The translations under genes and the position numbers were made by a program. The notes beneath the pieces are model-generated. The model saw only the letters and a list, made by a program, of their open reading frames with translations, was not told the DNA's origin and did no database searches. 5,420 nucleotides of DNA from an uncultured Pirellula sp. (lineage in GTDB: Bacteria; Planctomycetota; Planctomycetia; Pirellulales; Pirellulaceae): contig CAILTZ010000195.1 of assembly GCA_903837255.1 (NCBI GenBank), positions 1 through 5,420 on the forward strand. Reading direction: 5' to 3'. Each line of letters opens with the position of its first letter. Within the stretch, counting starts at the first letter, position 1. Positions 1-5,378 of this stretch are shown here, in pieces.

Positions 1-546
1 AACAACGGTCGCAATCAAATGTCCTTTATTGTGGCCCACAGCGCCGAGGGTTCGACCACCGAGGAGGTCTCACGGACGATCGAATCGCGGACGGGACTCC
101 AGGCCATGAGCGCCAAGGACTTTCGGTGGAAGGCGATCATGTATGTGGTTCAAAACACGGGGATACCCATCAGTATCGGAACGGTTGTGGCCCTTGGAGT
201 GCTCGTTGGTATCGCGGTCGTCGGGCTGATGTTCAATCTGTTCGTACTTGAGAATCTCAAGCAGTTTGCGGTTCTCAAAGCGATTGGGACTAGCAACCTG
301 CGGCTTATAGGGATGGTGTTTTTGCAAGCTGCGGTGGTAGGTTTCGTGGGCTTTAGCGTCGGTCTATTTGGAGCGACGATGTTTTTTGAGACCGCTGGCA
401 AGAGTCCGACGTTTCAGGGCTTTTATCTGCCGTGGTATGTGGCGGCAGCTTCCGGTGCTGTGGCCGCAGCAATCATTATCCTGGCCGCCCTCTTGGCGAT
501 GCGTCGGGTGCTGTTTGTCGACCCGGCAATCGTCTTTCGCGGTTGA
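1..546 (+). CDS. devC: DevC-like ABC exporter permease, FtsX/MacB type (3' part only)
   Basis: This is the C-terminal 181 codons of an inner-membrane permease; the reading frame is open to the left edge, so the true start lies outside and the ATG at 19 is internal. Numbered from base 1, residues about 7-55 are the end of a periplasmic domain. Three hydrophobic segments follow at about 58-82, 103-129 and 144-168. After the first comes the cytoplasmic FtsX-type motif FVLENLKQFAVLKAIGTSN, which in this family couples to the ATPase. The ending DPAIVFRG is typical of DevC-type permeases. Members normally have four transmembrane helices with a large periplasmic loop, so only the last three helices are visible. 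The ATPase gene follows 21 bases after the TGA stop and the fusion protein after that, which points to a DevBCA-type exporter rather than a LolCDE or FtsEX pair. The family is clear; the substrate is unknown. Confidence 0.93.
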   Translation, partial: NNGRNQMSFIVAHSAEGSTTEEVSRTIESRTGLQAMSAKDFRWKAIMYVVQNTGIPISIGTVVALGVLVGIAVVGLMFNLFVLENLKQFAVLKAIGTSNLRLIGMVFLQAAVVGFVGFSVGLFGATMFFETAGKSPTFQGFYLPWYVAAASGAVAAAIIILAALLAMRRVLFVDPAIVFRG

Positions 547-555
547 TTGCAAGCC

Positions 556-560
556 AGGGG
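556..560 (+). promoter_or_regulatory. Ribosome binding site of the ATPase gene
   Basis: The sequence AGGGG lies 7 bases upstream of the ATG at 568. It helps choose this start over the in-frame TTG at 547, which directly follows the permease stop codon and has no purine-rich sequence in front of it. Confidence 0.7.
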
Positions 561-567
561 ATCGTGG

Positions 568-1266
568 ATGGAAAATCAAATTGCAGTCGAGTGCCGTGGG
601 GTGGTCAAGGACTTTGGTACCGGGAGTACCAAGCAGCGGGTTTTGCATGGCATCGATTGGCAGATTCCTATCGGTGCAACGACCTTCTTGGTCGGTCCGA
701 GCGGTTGCGGAAAGACCACCCTGATCTCGATCATCGCTGGGCTTCTGACAGCAACCCAAGGCTATATCAGGATTCTGGATAACGAGATCACTAAGATGCG
801 ACGCGGCCGGGTGGTCCGTTTCCGCGCTGATCATTTAGGTTTCATCTTTCAGCAGTTTAATTTGCTGCCGAGTTTGACGGCCGTTGAGAATGCCGCCGTG
901 TCGTTGGTCGTCCAGGGCTCGACGCTGGCAAGTGCCAAACGGCAAGCATCGGTGCTCTTGGATCGTCTGGGAATGGAAAAGAATAAACTCAAGTATCCCA
1001 ACCAGCTCTCGGGTGGCCAGCAGCAACGTGTTGCGATCGCAAGAGCCCTGGTCCACAATCCCCAAATTGTCATCAGCGATGAGCCTACCGCCTCGCTCGA
1101 TGCAGAAACAGGTCGCGAGGTCATGGAGTTGCTCCGGCAAGTGGCCTCGGCGCACAATCGCGCCGTGATCGTCGTGACCCACGACAACCGAATCTATCCG
1201 TTCGCCGATCACATCGCAACAATGTCCGATGGTCGGATCGAGTCCTTTCAAAAAAACACCGCTTAG
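568..1266 (+). CDS. devA: DevA-like ABC exporter ATP-binding protein
   Basis: This cytoplasmic ATPase of 232 residues powers the exporter. All nucleotide-binding motifs are intact: Walker A GPSGCGKT at residues 43-50, Q-loop FQQFNLLPSL around 94-103, signature LSGGQQQR at 147-154, Walker B IVISDEP at 167-173 with catalytic Glu172, D-loop SLD at 176-178 and H-loop His205 in VVTHD. The length is usual for the MacB/LolD/DevA branch of single-domain ATPases. The stretch THDNRIYPFADHIATMSDGRI after the H-loop resembles the DevA subfamily. The ATG at 568 was chosen because it has a ribosome binding site and starts just ahead of the first strand (MENQIAVECRGV); the TTG at 547 would add 7 residues (MQARGSW). 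The gene lies 21 bases after the permease and 14 bases before the fusion protein gene, so the three are probably co-transcribed and translationally linked. Confidence 0.96.
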   Translation: MENQIAVECRGVVKDFGTGSTKQRVLHGIDWQIPIGATTFLVGPSGCGKTTLISIIAGLLTATQGYIRILDNEITKMRRGRVVRFRADHLGFIFQQFNLLPSLTAVENAAVSLVVQGSTLASAKRQASVLLDRLGMEKNKLKYPNQLSGGQQQRVAIARALVHNPQIVISDEPTASLDAETGREVMELLRQVASAHNRAVIVVTHDNRIYPFADHIATMSDGRIESFQKNTA

Positions 1267-1280
1267 CCGAGACACGGGCA

Positions 1281-2411
1281 ATGCAACGCTACCTAAAAAC
1301 CATTTTTGCTATTGGATCGATCCTAGGAGCCGGACTGCTATTGTTTCAAGCTGTTCGCTTGATCGAAAAGAACACGCCTAGCGAAAAACAGGTCGTAATC
1401 AAAACCTTGCCCCCGACAGCTCCGATTGCAAGTCGTAGCGTCGATCCGCAAACCGCGGCGGCTTATATCGGTGGCGTAGGAATCGTCGAGCCGGTAGGTG
1501 AAGCAACCGTGATCGGCTCGCAGCTAGCTGGCGTGGTCGAAAAGGTTTTCGTCGAGCCAGGGGCGATCGTCGTGCAAGGCCAAGAGCTCCTGCAACTCGA
1601 CTCCCGAAGCGCCATGGCCGATGTTCGGGTGGCGCAAGCGGAACTCAGATCGCAAGAGGCCAAACTCATTGAGCTGCAAGCCCAGGTCGATGCACTTCGA
1701 GCCCGTGTCGATGCGGCTGTGTCGATGCAAGACCAAGCCTATGCGGCCGAGTCCAATGCCAAGCGAGACCTCGGCCGAGCAAACGCGATCGGCGTTTCCA
1801 ACGCGTTATCCCAAGAGGAAATCGATACCCGTCGCACGAACTGGGACACCGCCAAGGCGAAATTCTCGGAGGCACAGGCAAAGGTGCGCGAGGCCCAAGC
1901 CAGCTTGAACATGCTCGATGCCAAGCCGGTGGCTCCGAGTATCGAGGTCCAACGGGCGGCGGTCGAACAGGCACAAGCCAACCTCATTCGGGCACAGACC
2001 AATCTGGAACTGCGTACCCTCAAAGCACCCAAAGCGGGCACGATCCTGAGTGTTAAGATTCGCCAAGGAGAATTCGTTCCTGCATCGATCCTGGCCAACC
2101 CTCTGATCACTATGGGCCAGATCGATCCTCTGCATATCCGAGTCGATATCGACGAGTCCGAAATTCCTCGGTTCCGCCCCGATGCGATCGCTACGGCCAC
2201 CTTGCGTGGCAGCAGCGCCACGGGCGTGGAGCTTCAGTATGTTCGAACCGAACCGTTGGTGGTTCCCAAGCGGAATTTGAATGGCACGGTTTTCGAACGA
2301 GTCGATACGCGAGTCATGCAACTGATCTACTCGGTCAGTCCAACTGCTCTGCGAGCCATCGTCGGCCAGCAGGTCGATGTCTACATCGAGGACAAATCGA
2401 TGCAGAACTGA
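1281..2411 (+). CDS. devB: DevB/HlyD-like periplasmic membrane fusion protein of the ABC exporter
   Basis: This 376-residue adaptor should bridge the inner-membrane ABC complex and an outer-membrane TolC-like channel. Residues about 5-27 (FAIGSILGAGLLLFQAV) are one hydrophobic anchor with no clear cleavage site. A Pro-rich linker runs to about 55. The first half of the lipoyl/barrel-sandwich domain is about 63-108 (VIGSQLAGVVEKVFVEPGAI). Residues about 111-245 are Ala/Gln/Glu/Arg-rich and form the long coiled-coil hairpin. The second lipoyl half is about 246-282 (LKAPKAGTILSVKIRQGEF). A beta-barrel follows from about 283 (IDPLHIRVDIDESEI), and the segment FERVDTRVMQLIY at 338-350 is typical of the DevB-like subgroup. 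The start lies 14 bases after the ATPase stop and has only a weak upstream purine run. Here the adaptor comes last, whereas the cyanobacterial cluster is devB-devC-devA. The class is firm; the partner channel and cargo are unknown. Confidence 0.92.
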   Translation: MQRYLKTIFAIGSILGAGLLLFQAVRLIEKNTPSEKQVVIKTLPPTAPIASRSVDPQTAAAYIGGVGIVEPVGEATVIGSQLAGVVEKVFVEPGAIVVQGQELLQLDSRSAMADVRVAQAELRSQEAKLIELQAQVDALRARVDAAVSMQDQAYAAESNAKRDLGRANAIGVSNALSQEEIDTRRTNWDTAKAKFSEAQAKVREAQASLNMLDAKPVAPSIEVQRAAVEQAQANLIRAQTNLELRTLKAPKAGTILSVKIRQGEFVPASILANPLITMGQIDPLHIRVDIDESEIPRFRPDAIATATLRGSSATGVELQYVRTEPLVVPKRNLNGTVFERVDTRVMQLIYSVSPTALRAIVGQQVDVYIEDKSMQN

Positions 2412-2416
2412 TCATT

Positions 2417-2437
2417 GCGAGTGCAAATAGTGCTCGC
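2417..2437 (+). terminator. Stem-loop just after the exporter operon (possible weak terminator)
   Basis: Bases 2417-2424 (GCGAGTGC) pair with 2430-2437 (GTGCTCGC) in an 8-base-pair stem with two G-U pairs and an AAATA loop. It begins 5 bases after the fusion protein stop codon, where a transcript end would be expected. No T tract follows, so it is not a classic intrinsic terminator. It could instead stabilise the 3' end of the mRNA. Confidence 0.4.
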
Positions 2438-2444
2438 TACTCGT

Positions 2445-2450
2445 TACAAT
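2445..2450 (+). promoter_or_regulatory. Possible -10 box of the DUF1549/DUF1553 gene
   Basis: TACAAT matches five of six positions of the sigma-70 -10 consensus TATAAT. No good -35 box sits at the right distance: TTGCGA at 2415-2420 is 24 bases away, which is too far. If used, transcription would begin near 2457 and give a leader of about 130 bases containing the 19-base repeats and the pre-start hairpin. This is inferred from one hexamer only. Confidence 0.25.
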
Positions 2451-2535
2451 ACAGCGGTGTGGATTCCAAAGGCTTAGCATCCCGGAAAAGCGAAGAACCC
2501 ATACGACTCTCGCTTGAGTTGCTTAGACCTTTTCA

Positions 2536-2573
2536 GCCACCAAATCTGCACAAAGCCACCAATTCTGCACCAA
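2536..2573 (+). repeat. Two abutting 19-base direct repeats in the leader
   Basis: GCCACCAAATCTGCACAAA at 2536-2554 is followed with no gap by GCCACCAATTCTGCACCAA at 2555-2573, with 17 of 19 positions identical. They lie 17-54 bases upstream of the ATG at 2590. They could be a duplicated regulator site in DNA or RNA, or a recent slippage or duplication product; the sequence does not decide between these. Confidence 0.9.
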
Positions 2574-2589
2574 GAGAGAGCTTTTCTCT
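2573..2589 (+). promoter_or_regulatory. Small hairpin over the ribosome-binding region of the large gene
   Basis: AGAGA at 2573-2577 can pair with TCTCT at 2585-2589, with further possible pairs inside (A2579-T2583 and a G-U). It ends directly at the ATG at 2590. The purine-rich AGAGAGAG stretch is the only Shine-Dalgarno-like sequence present, about 9 bases before the start, so the hairpin could mask it. The stem is short and may be only weakly stable. Confidence 0.3.
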
Positions 2590-5214
2590 ATGCATCGCCA
2601 CTGTTCGCACCGCCACCGTTCGCACCGCCACCGTTCGCACCGCCACTGTTTGCACCGCCACTTGTCCCTGTTTGCGTGTCTCGCTCTTGCGATCCTGACC
2701 CTTGTTGGTGCTCCATGTACACTTGCTCAAGATGCCCTTGCTCAATCGCCTCTGCAAGTCGTACCAAACGCAATCGAGCTCAGTGCATTTCAATCTGAGC
2801 AGATCGTCAGCGTCCGCGAAGTGCTGGCAGACAAGACCTATAGCAAACCGCTGACGCTAGAGTCAGGTCTGACATTCTCGGTCGAGAACCCCCAAGTGGC
2901 CGAGCTGGTCGAGCAAGCCCATGGGCTGTGGATATTGAGGGCCAAGCAGACTGGAACGACCCGATTGGTGGCGGTTCGCAAAAGCCCAAAGGGTGTTGAA
3001 CTCCAGTCGCAAGCTTCCGTTTCGGTAACGATTCCACAGGGCACGATAGATTGGGAATTCGAAAATCACATCGAACCGATCCTCGCTCGAAGCGGATGCA
3101 ACATGGGGGCTTGCCATGGCGCGTTGGCTGGCAAAGGTGGGTTCCGCCTTTCGCTCCGAGGTTACGATCCTCAGGCCGATCACTTCAACATCGTCAAACA
3201 GGACAACTCAAGGCGTGTGGAGCTTGAGCAACCCGAGAGTTCGCTGGTGCTGCTCAAGCCCTCGGGGTTAGTTGAGCACAAAGGTGGTCTGCGACTCAAA
3301 GTCGACTCGTCCGACTACCGCATCATGCTCGATTGGATCGCTTCGGGTGCCCAAGCGGTCCGTCAAGTGGATCCTAAACTTGAATCGATCGAAGTGCTCC
3401 CCCAAGAAGTCGCCTTGCGACCGGCCGATCAGGATCGATTGACCGTCATTGCACACTACTCCAACGGTCGGAAAGAGGATGTCACTAGGTGGGCCAAGTT
3501 TTCATCGAGCGACGAGTCGATCGCGTTGGTCGATCCCCATGGGAGTGTCCAGATCGTTGGTCCTGGCGAAGGAACCATCGTCGCATGGTTTTCCAGTCGT
3601 ATTGCATCGTCGCGGATTCGTGTTCCGTTTGAGATACAGGGCAACCAAACACTCTCCCTGGCATCGATTCAAGAAAAGCTCGGACAGGCCAATCCCATCG
3701 ATCGGCACGTCGCTGCACAGCTAGCGGCTCTTGGGCTCTGGCCGTCGGATCGCTGTAGCGATGAGGAATTTCTGCGTCGCTCGTGCCTCGATGCGACCGG
3801 TTCGCTACCCAGCCCCGAACAGATCGAGGATTTCTTAGCCGATCGTTCGCCAGACAAGCGATCTCGCTGGATTGAATCTTTGCTCAGCAGCCCCGAGTAT
3901 GTCGATTACTGGGCTTACCGTTGGTCGGACGTCTTGATGCTCAACAGCAATCTTTTGCGCACCGATGGCGTGAAAGCTTATTACCAGTGGATACGCCAAA
4001 GCGTCGAGCAGAATAAAGCTTGGGATGCCATGGTGCGAGAGATACTCACAGCCACTGGGGATTCGCTTGAGAATGGTGCGACGAATTTTTATGGCATCAA
4101 TCAAGACCCGGAAACCATGACCGAAAACGCCTGCCAAGCGTTCCTTGGGCTCTCGATTGGGTGTGCCAAGTGCCACAATCATCCGCTCGAGAAATGGACC
4201 AACGATCAGTATTATGCGATGGCGAATTTATTTGCCAGAGTACGAGCCAAGGGCTGGGGGGGCGAGGTCCGAAGCGGTGAGTCGGCACGAACTGTGTTCG
4301 TCGTTGACCGAGGGGATTTGATCCAACCGCTGAGAGGAAAACCACAGCCACCGGCACCATTGGACGCTCCTGCGATCCCCAGTGACTCGACCGAAGACCG
4401 ACGTTTGGTTTTAGCCCAGTGGATGACCTCGCCGCAGAATCCCTACTTCACGCGTTCGACAGTCAACCGCGTCTGGGCGGCTTACTTTGGAATTGGCATT
4501 GTCAATTCGGTCGATGATCTTCGCGCCAGCAATCCCGAAAGCAACCCTGCGCTGATGGCATATTTGAGCCAATATCTCATCGAGCAGCGATATGATTTGC
4601 GATCGCTCATGAGGCAGATCATGAACTCGGAAACCTATCAGCGTTCAAGTGTTCCATTGGAGGGAAACCAAGCCGACCGCAAGTACTTTTCACATTACTA
4701 TCCCAAGCGGCTCATGGCCGAGGTGATCCATGATGCGATCGCCAGCGTAACGTCGGTGCCAAGCGATTTTAACAAAATCGCTTTTTTGGGTGGCGACAGG
4801 AACGATACCAAGTTCTATCCGAAGGGAACCAAAGCGATCCAGCTATTCGATTCGAGTGTTGAGAGCAATTTTTTGAGGACCTTTGGTCGCAACCAACGCC
4901 GTATTACTTGTGAGTGCGAGCGCAGTGATGAACCGAGCATCATTCAAGCATTGCACTTGAGCAATGGCGAGACGCTCAACAATAAGCTTTCCGAGAAAGG
5001 TGGCATCATCGATCAATGGATAGAAAAATATCCGACGGATAACGCTGGGTTGGTCCGGGCGGCTTATCTCAGGACCCTGTGCCGTCAACCGACTCCCCAA
5101 GAGCAGCAAGCGATCGTCCTGGAGCTTGAGCGAAATGCCGACGATCGCCGAGTTGCCGTCGAGGATTTGCTTTGGAGTTTGATGACTTCTAGAGAGTTTT
5201 TGTTCAACTACTAG
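2590..5214 (+). CDS. Exported planctomycete DUF1549/DUF1553 protein with Ig-like and cytochrome-like motifs
   Basis: This 874-residue protein is probably periplasmic or on the cell surface. Residues 1-24 are a repeat-built His/Arg-rich n-region, about 25-43 the hydrophobic core, and TLA|Q at 44-47 a plausible signal peptidase I site. Residues about 55-148 look Ig-like. Residues 158-253 hold the motif SGCNMGACHGALAGKGGF, with C170, C175 and H176 (CX4CH), a possible c-type heme site. A BIG2-like segment is about 262-347. DUF1549 spans about 368-551 and contains CAKCH at 525-529 (CX2CH). DUF1553 spans about 602-868, with NRVWAAYFGIGIV at 626-638 and ITCECERSDEP at 772-782. The C-terminal SREFLFNY ending is typical, so the protein looks complete. 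The biochemical role of this family is not established; electron transfer linked to degradation of complex substrates has been suggested. ATG 2590 is the first start after the in-frame TAG at 2524. A TTG at 2650 would give a normal 26-residue signal peptide. The usual DUF1501 partner does not follow directly. Confidence 0.93.
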   Translation: MHRHCSHRHRSHRHRSHRHCLHRHLSLFACLALAILTLVGAPCTLAQDALAQSPLQVVPNAIELSAFQSEQIVSVREVLADKTYSKPLTLESGLTFSVENPQVAELVEQAHGLWILRAKQTGTTRLVAVRKSPKGVELQSQASVSVTIPQGTIDWEFENHIEPILARSGCNMGACHGALAGKGGFRLSLRGYDPQADHFNIVKQDNSRRVELEQPESSLVLLKPSGLVEHKGGLRLKVDSSDYRIMLDWIASGAQAVRQVDPKLESIEVLPQEVALRPADQDRLTVIAHYSNGRKEDVTRWAKFSSSDESIALVDPHGSVQIVGPGEGTIVAWFSSRIASSRIRVPFEIQGNQTLSLASIQEKLGQANPIDRHVAAQLAALGLWPSDRCSDEEFLRRSCLDATGSLPSPEQIEDFLADRSPDKRSRWIESLLSSPEYVDYWAYRWSDVLMLNSNLLRTDGVKAYYQWIRQSVEQNKAWDAMVREILTATGDSLENGATNFYGINQDPETMTENACQAFLGLSIGCAKCHNHPLEKWTNDQYYAMANLFARVRAKGWGGEVRSGESARTVFVVDRGDLIQPLRGKPQPPAPLDAPAIPSDSTEDRRLVLAQWMTSPQNPYFTRSTVNRVWAAYFGIGIVNSVDDLRASNPESNPALMAYLSQYLIEQRYDLRSLMRQIMNSETYQRSSVPLEGNQADRKYFSHYYPKRLMAEVIHDAIASVTSVPSDFNKIAFLGGDRNDTKFYPKGTKAIQLFDSSVESNFLRTFGRNQRRITCECERSDEPSIIQALHLSNGETLNNKLSEKGGIIDQWIEKYPTDNAGLVRAAYLRTLCRQPTPQEQQAIVLELERNADDRRVAVEDLLWSLMTSREFLFNY
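2593..2667 (+). repeat. Five 15-base tandem repeats encoding the HRHxS signal-peptide n-region
   Basis: Five 15-base units begin at 2593, 2608, 2623, 2638 and 2653. Units 2 and 3 are identical (CACCGCCACCGTTCG), units 1 and 4 each differ from them at two positions, and unit 5 matches over its first nine bases. In frame they encode HRHCS, HRHRS, HRHRS, HRHCL and HRHLS. The unit length is a multiple of three, so gain or loss of a copy keeps the gene in frame and changes only the length and charge of the n-region. Confidence 0.95.
4761..4787 (+). terminator. Terminator-like hairpin inside the DUF1553 coding region
   Basis: AAGCGATTTT at 4761-4770 and AAAATCGCTT at 4774-4783 are perfect 10-base complements around an AAC loop. 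The T run spans 4782-4787: two T's close the stem and four follow it. This has the layout of an intrinsic terminator read on the plus strand; the other strand has no T tract after the stem. It encodes ordinary residues (SDFNKIAFL, 725-733) about 430 bases before the stop codon. Only three of the ten pairs are G-C, so its strength is uncertain. Confidence 0.35.
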
Positions 5215-5222
5215 GGTGTTTT

Positions 5223-5295
5223 GGCCCAGCGTAAGTAGCGTAAACGTTGGTTGGGTTTAGCTTAGTGAATGAACGAACAAAAAAGATGCTGGGCC
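5223..5295. repeat. Long-range inverted repeat downstream of the large gene
   Basis: GGCCCAGC at 5223-5230 is perfectly complementary to GCTGGGCC at 5288-5295, extendable by a G-U and a T-A pair to 10 pairs, enclosing about 53 bases. The left arm begins 8 bases after the TAG stop. It could be the ends of a small non-coding repeat element or an mRNA 3' structure. I do not recognise a named element. Confidence 0.5.
5226..5250 (+). terminator. Nested hairpin 3' of the large gene (weak terminator candidate)
   Basis: CCAGCGT at 5226-5232 can pair with ACGTTGG at 5244-5250, with one G-U pair and an 11-base loop. Its left arm overlaps that of the longer inverted repeat, so the two folds exclude each other. 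The loop region repeats GCGTAA at 5229-5234 and 5238-5243. The TTGGGTTTAG that follows is not a clean T tract, so termination here is only a possibility. Confidence 0.25.
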
Positions 5296-5325
5296 CCTTG
5301 GATAACGGGCCTCTCGGATAACGGG
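5291..5325. repeat. 16-base tandem duplication, GGGCCYCTYGGATAAC
   Basis: GGGCCCCTTGGATAAC at 5291-5306 is followed directly by GGGCCTCTCGGATAAC at 5307-5322, with 14 of 16 positions identical, and then GGG begins a third partial copy. The core GGATAACGGG therefore occurs at 5300-5309 and 5316-5325. The first copy overlaps the right arm of the long inverted repeat. Function is unknown. Confidence 0.85.
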
Positions 5326-5340
5326 ATGATCGAGGACAAC

Positions 5341-5364
5341 CACAGAGACGCAGAGGCACAGAGA
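5341..5364. repeat. CACAGAGA-type 8-base intergenic repeat array
   Basis: Three 8-base units, CACAGAGA, CGCAGAGG and CACAGAGA, lie end to end, with CAGAG at 5343, 5351 and 5359. From memory, very similar CACAGAG-type intergenic arrays recur in many environmental bacterial genomes, including planctomycetes, often just upstream of GxxExxY family genes, where misplaced start calls give N-termini such as HRDTEAQR. Here the array ends 14 bases before the ATG at 5379, and one frame across it reads NHRDAEAQRK. Confidence 0.8.
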
Positions 5365-5378
5365 AAACCGAGATTACT

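Noticed and set aside
547..567. TTG at 547 as the ATPase start
   Set aside because: It abuts the permease stop, lacks a ribosome binding site and adds residues (MQARGSW) not expected in the family; the ATG at 568 has AGGGG upstream.
364..834. 156-codon minus-strand reading frame across the permease-ATPase junction
   Set aside because: It is antisense to two conserved genes with intact motifs, has a low-complexity polar composition and shows no recognisable domain.
2593..2667. Possible CRISPR array
   Set aside because: The 15-base units are contiguous with no spacers and are in frame with the coding sequence, so this is a coding minisatellite.
2459..2698. Small plus-strand reading frame from GTG 2459 reading through the 15-base repeats as ATVRT units
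   Set aside because: It runs out of frame across the start of the well-supported large gene, has no ribosome binding site or family resemblance, and stays open in the repeat only because the unit length is a multiple of three.
2671..2718. Lipoprotein signal at Cys30 or Cys43 of the large protein
   Set aside because: Cys30 lies at the start of the hydrophobic core and Cys43 is preceded by Pro, so neither fits a lipobox; TLA|Q is a better signal peptidase I site.
2533..2793. Minus-strand reading frames across the same repeats giving VAVRT and GGGAN repeats
   Set aside because: These are antisense shadows of the repeat and signal peptide region. Their low-complexity repeats come from the DNA repeat and nothing else supports them.
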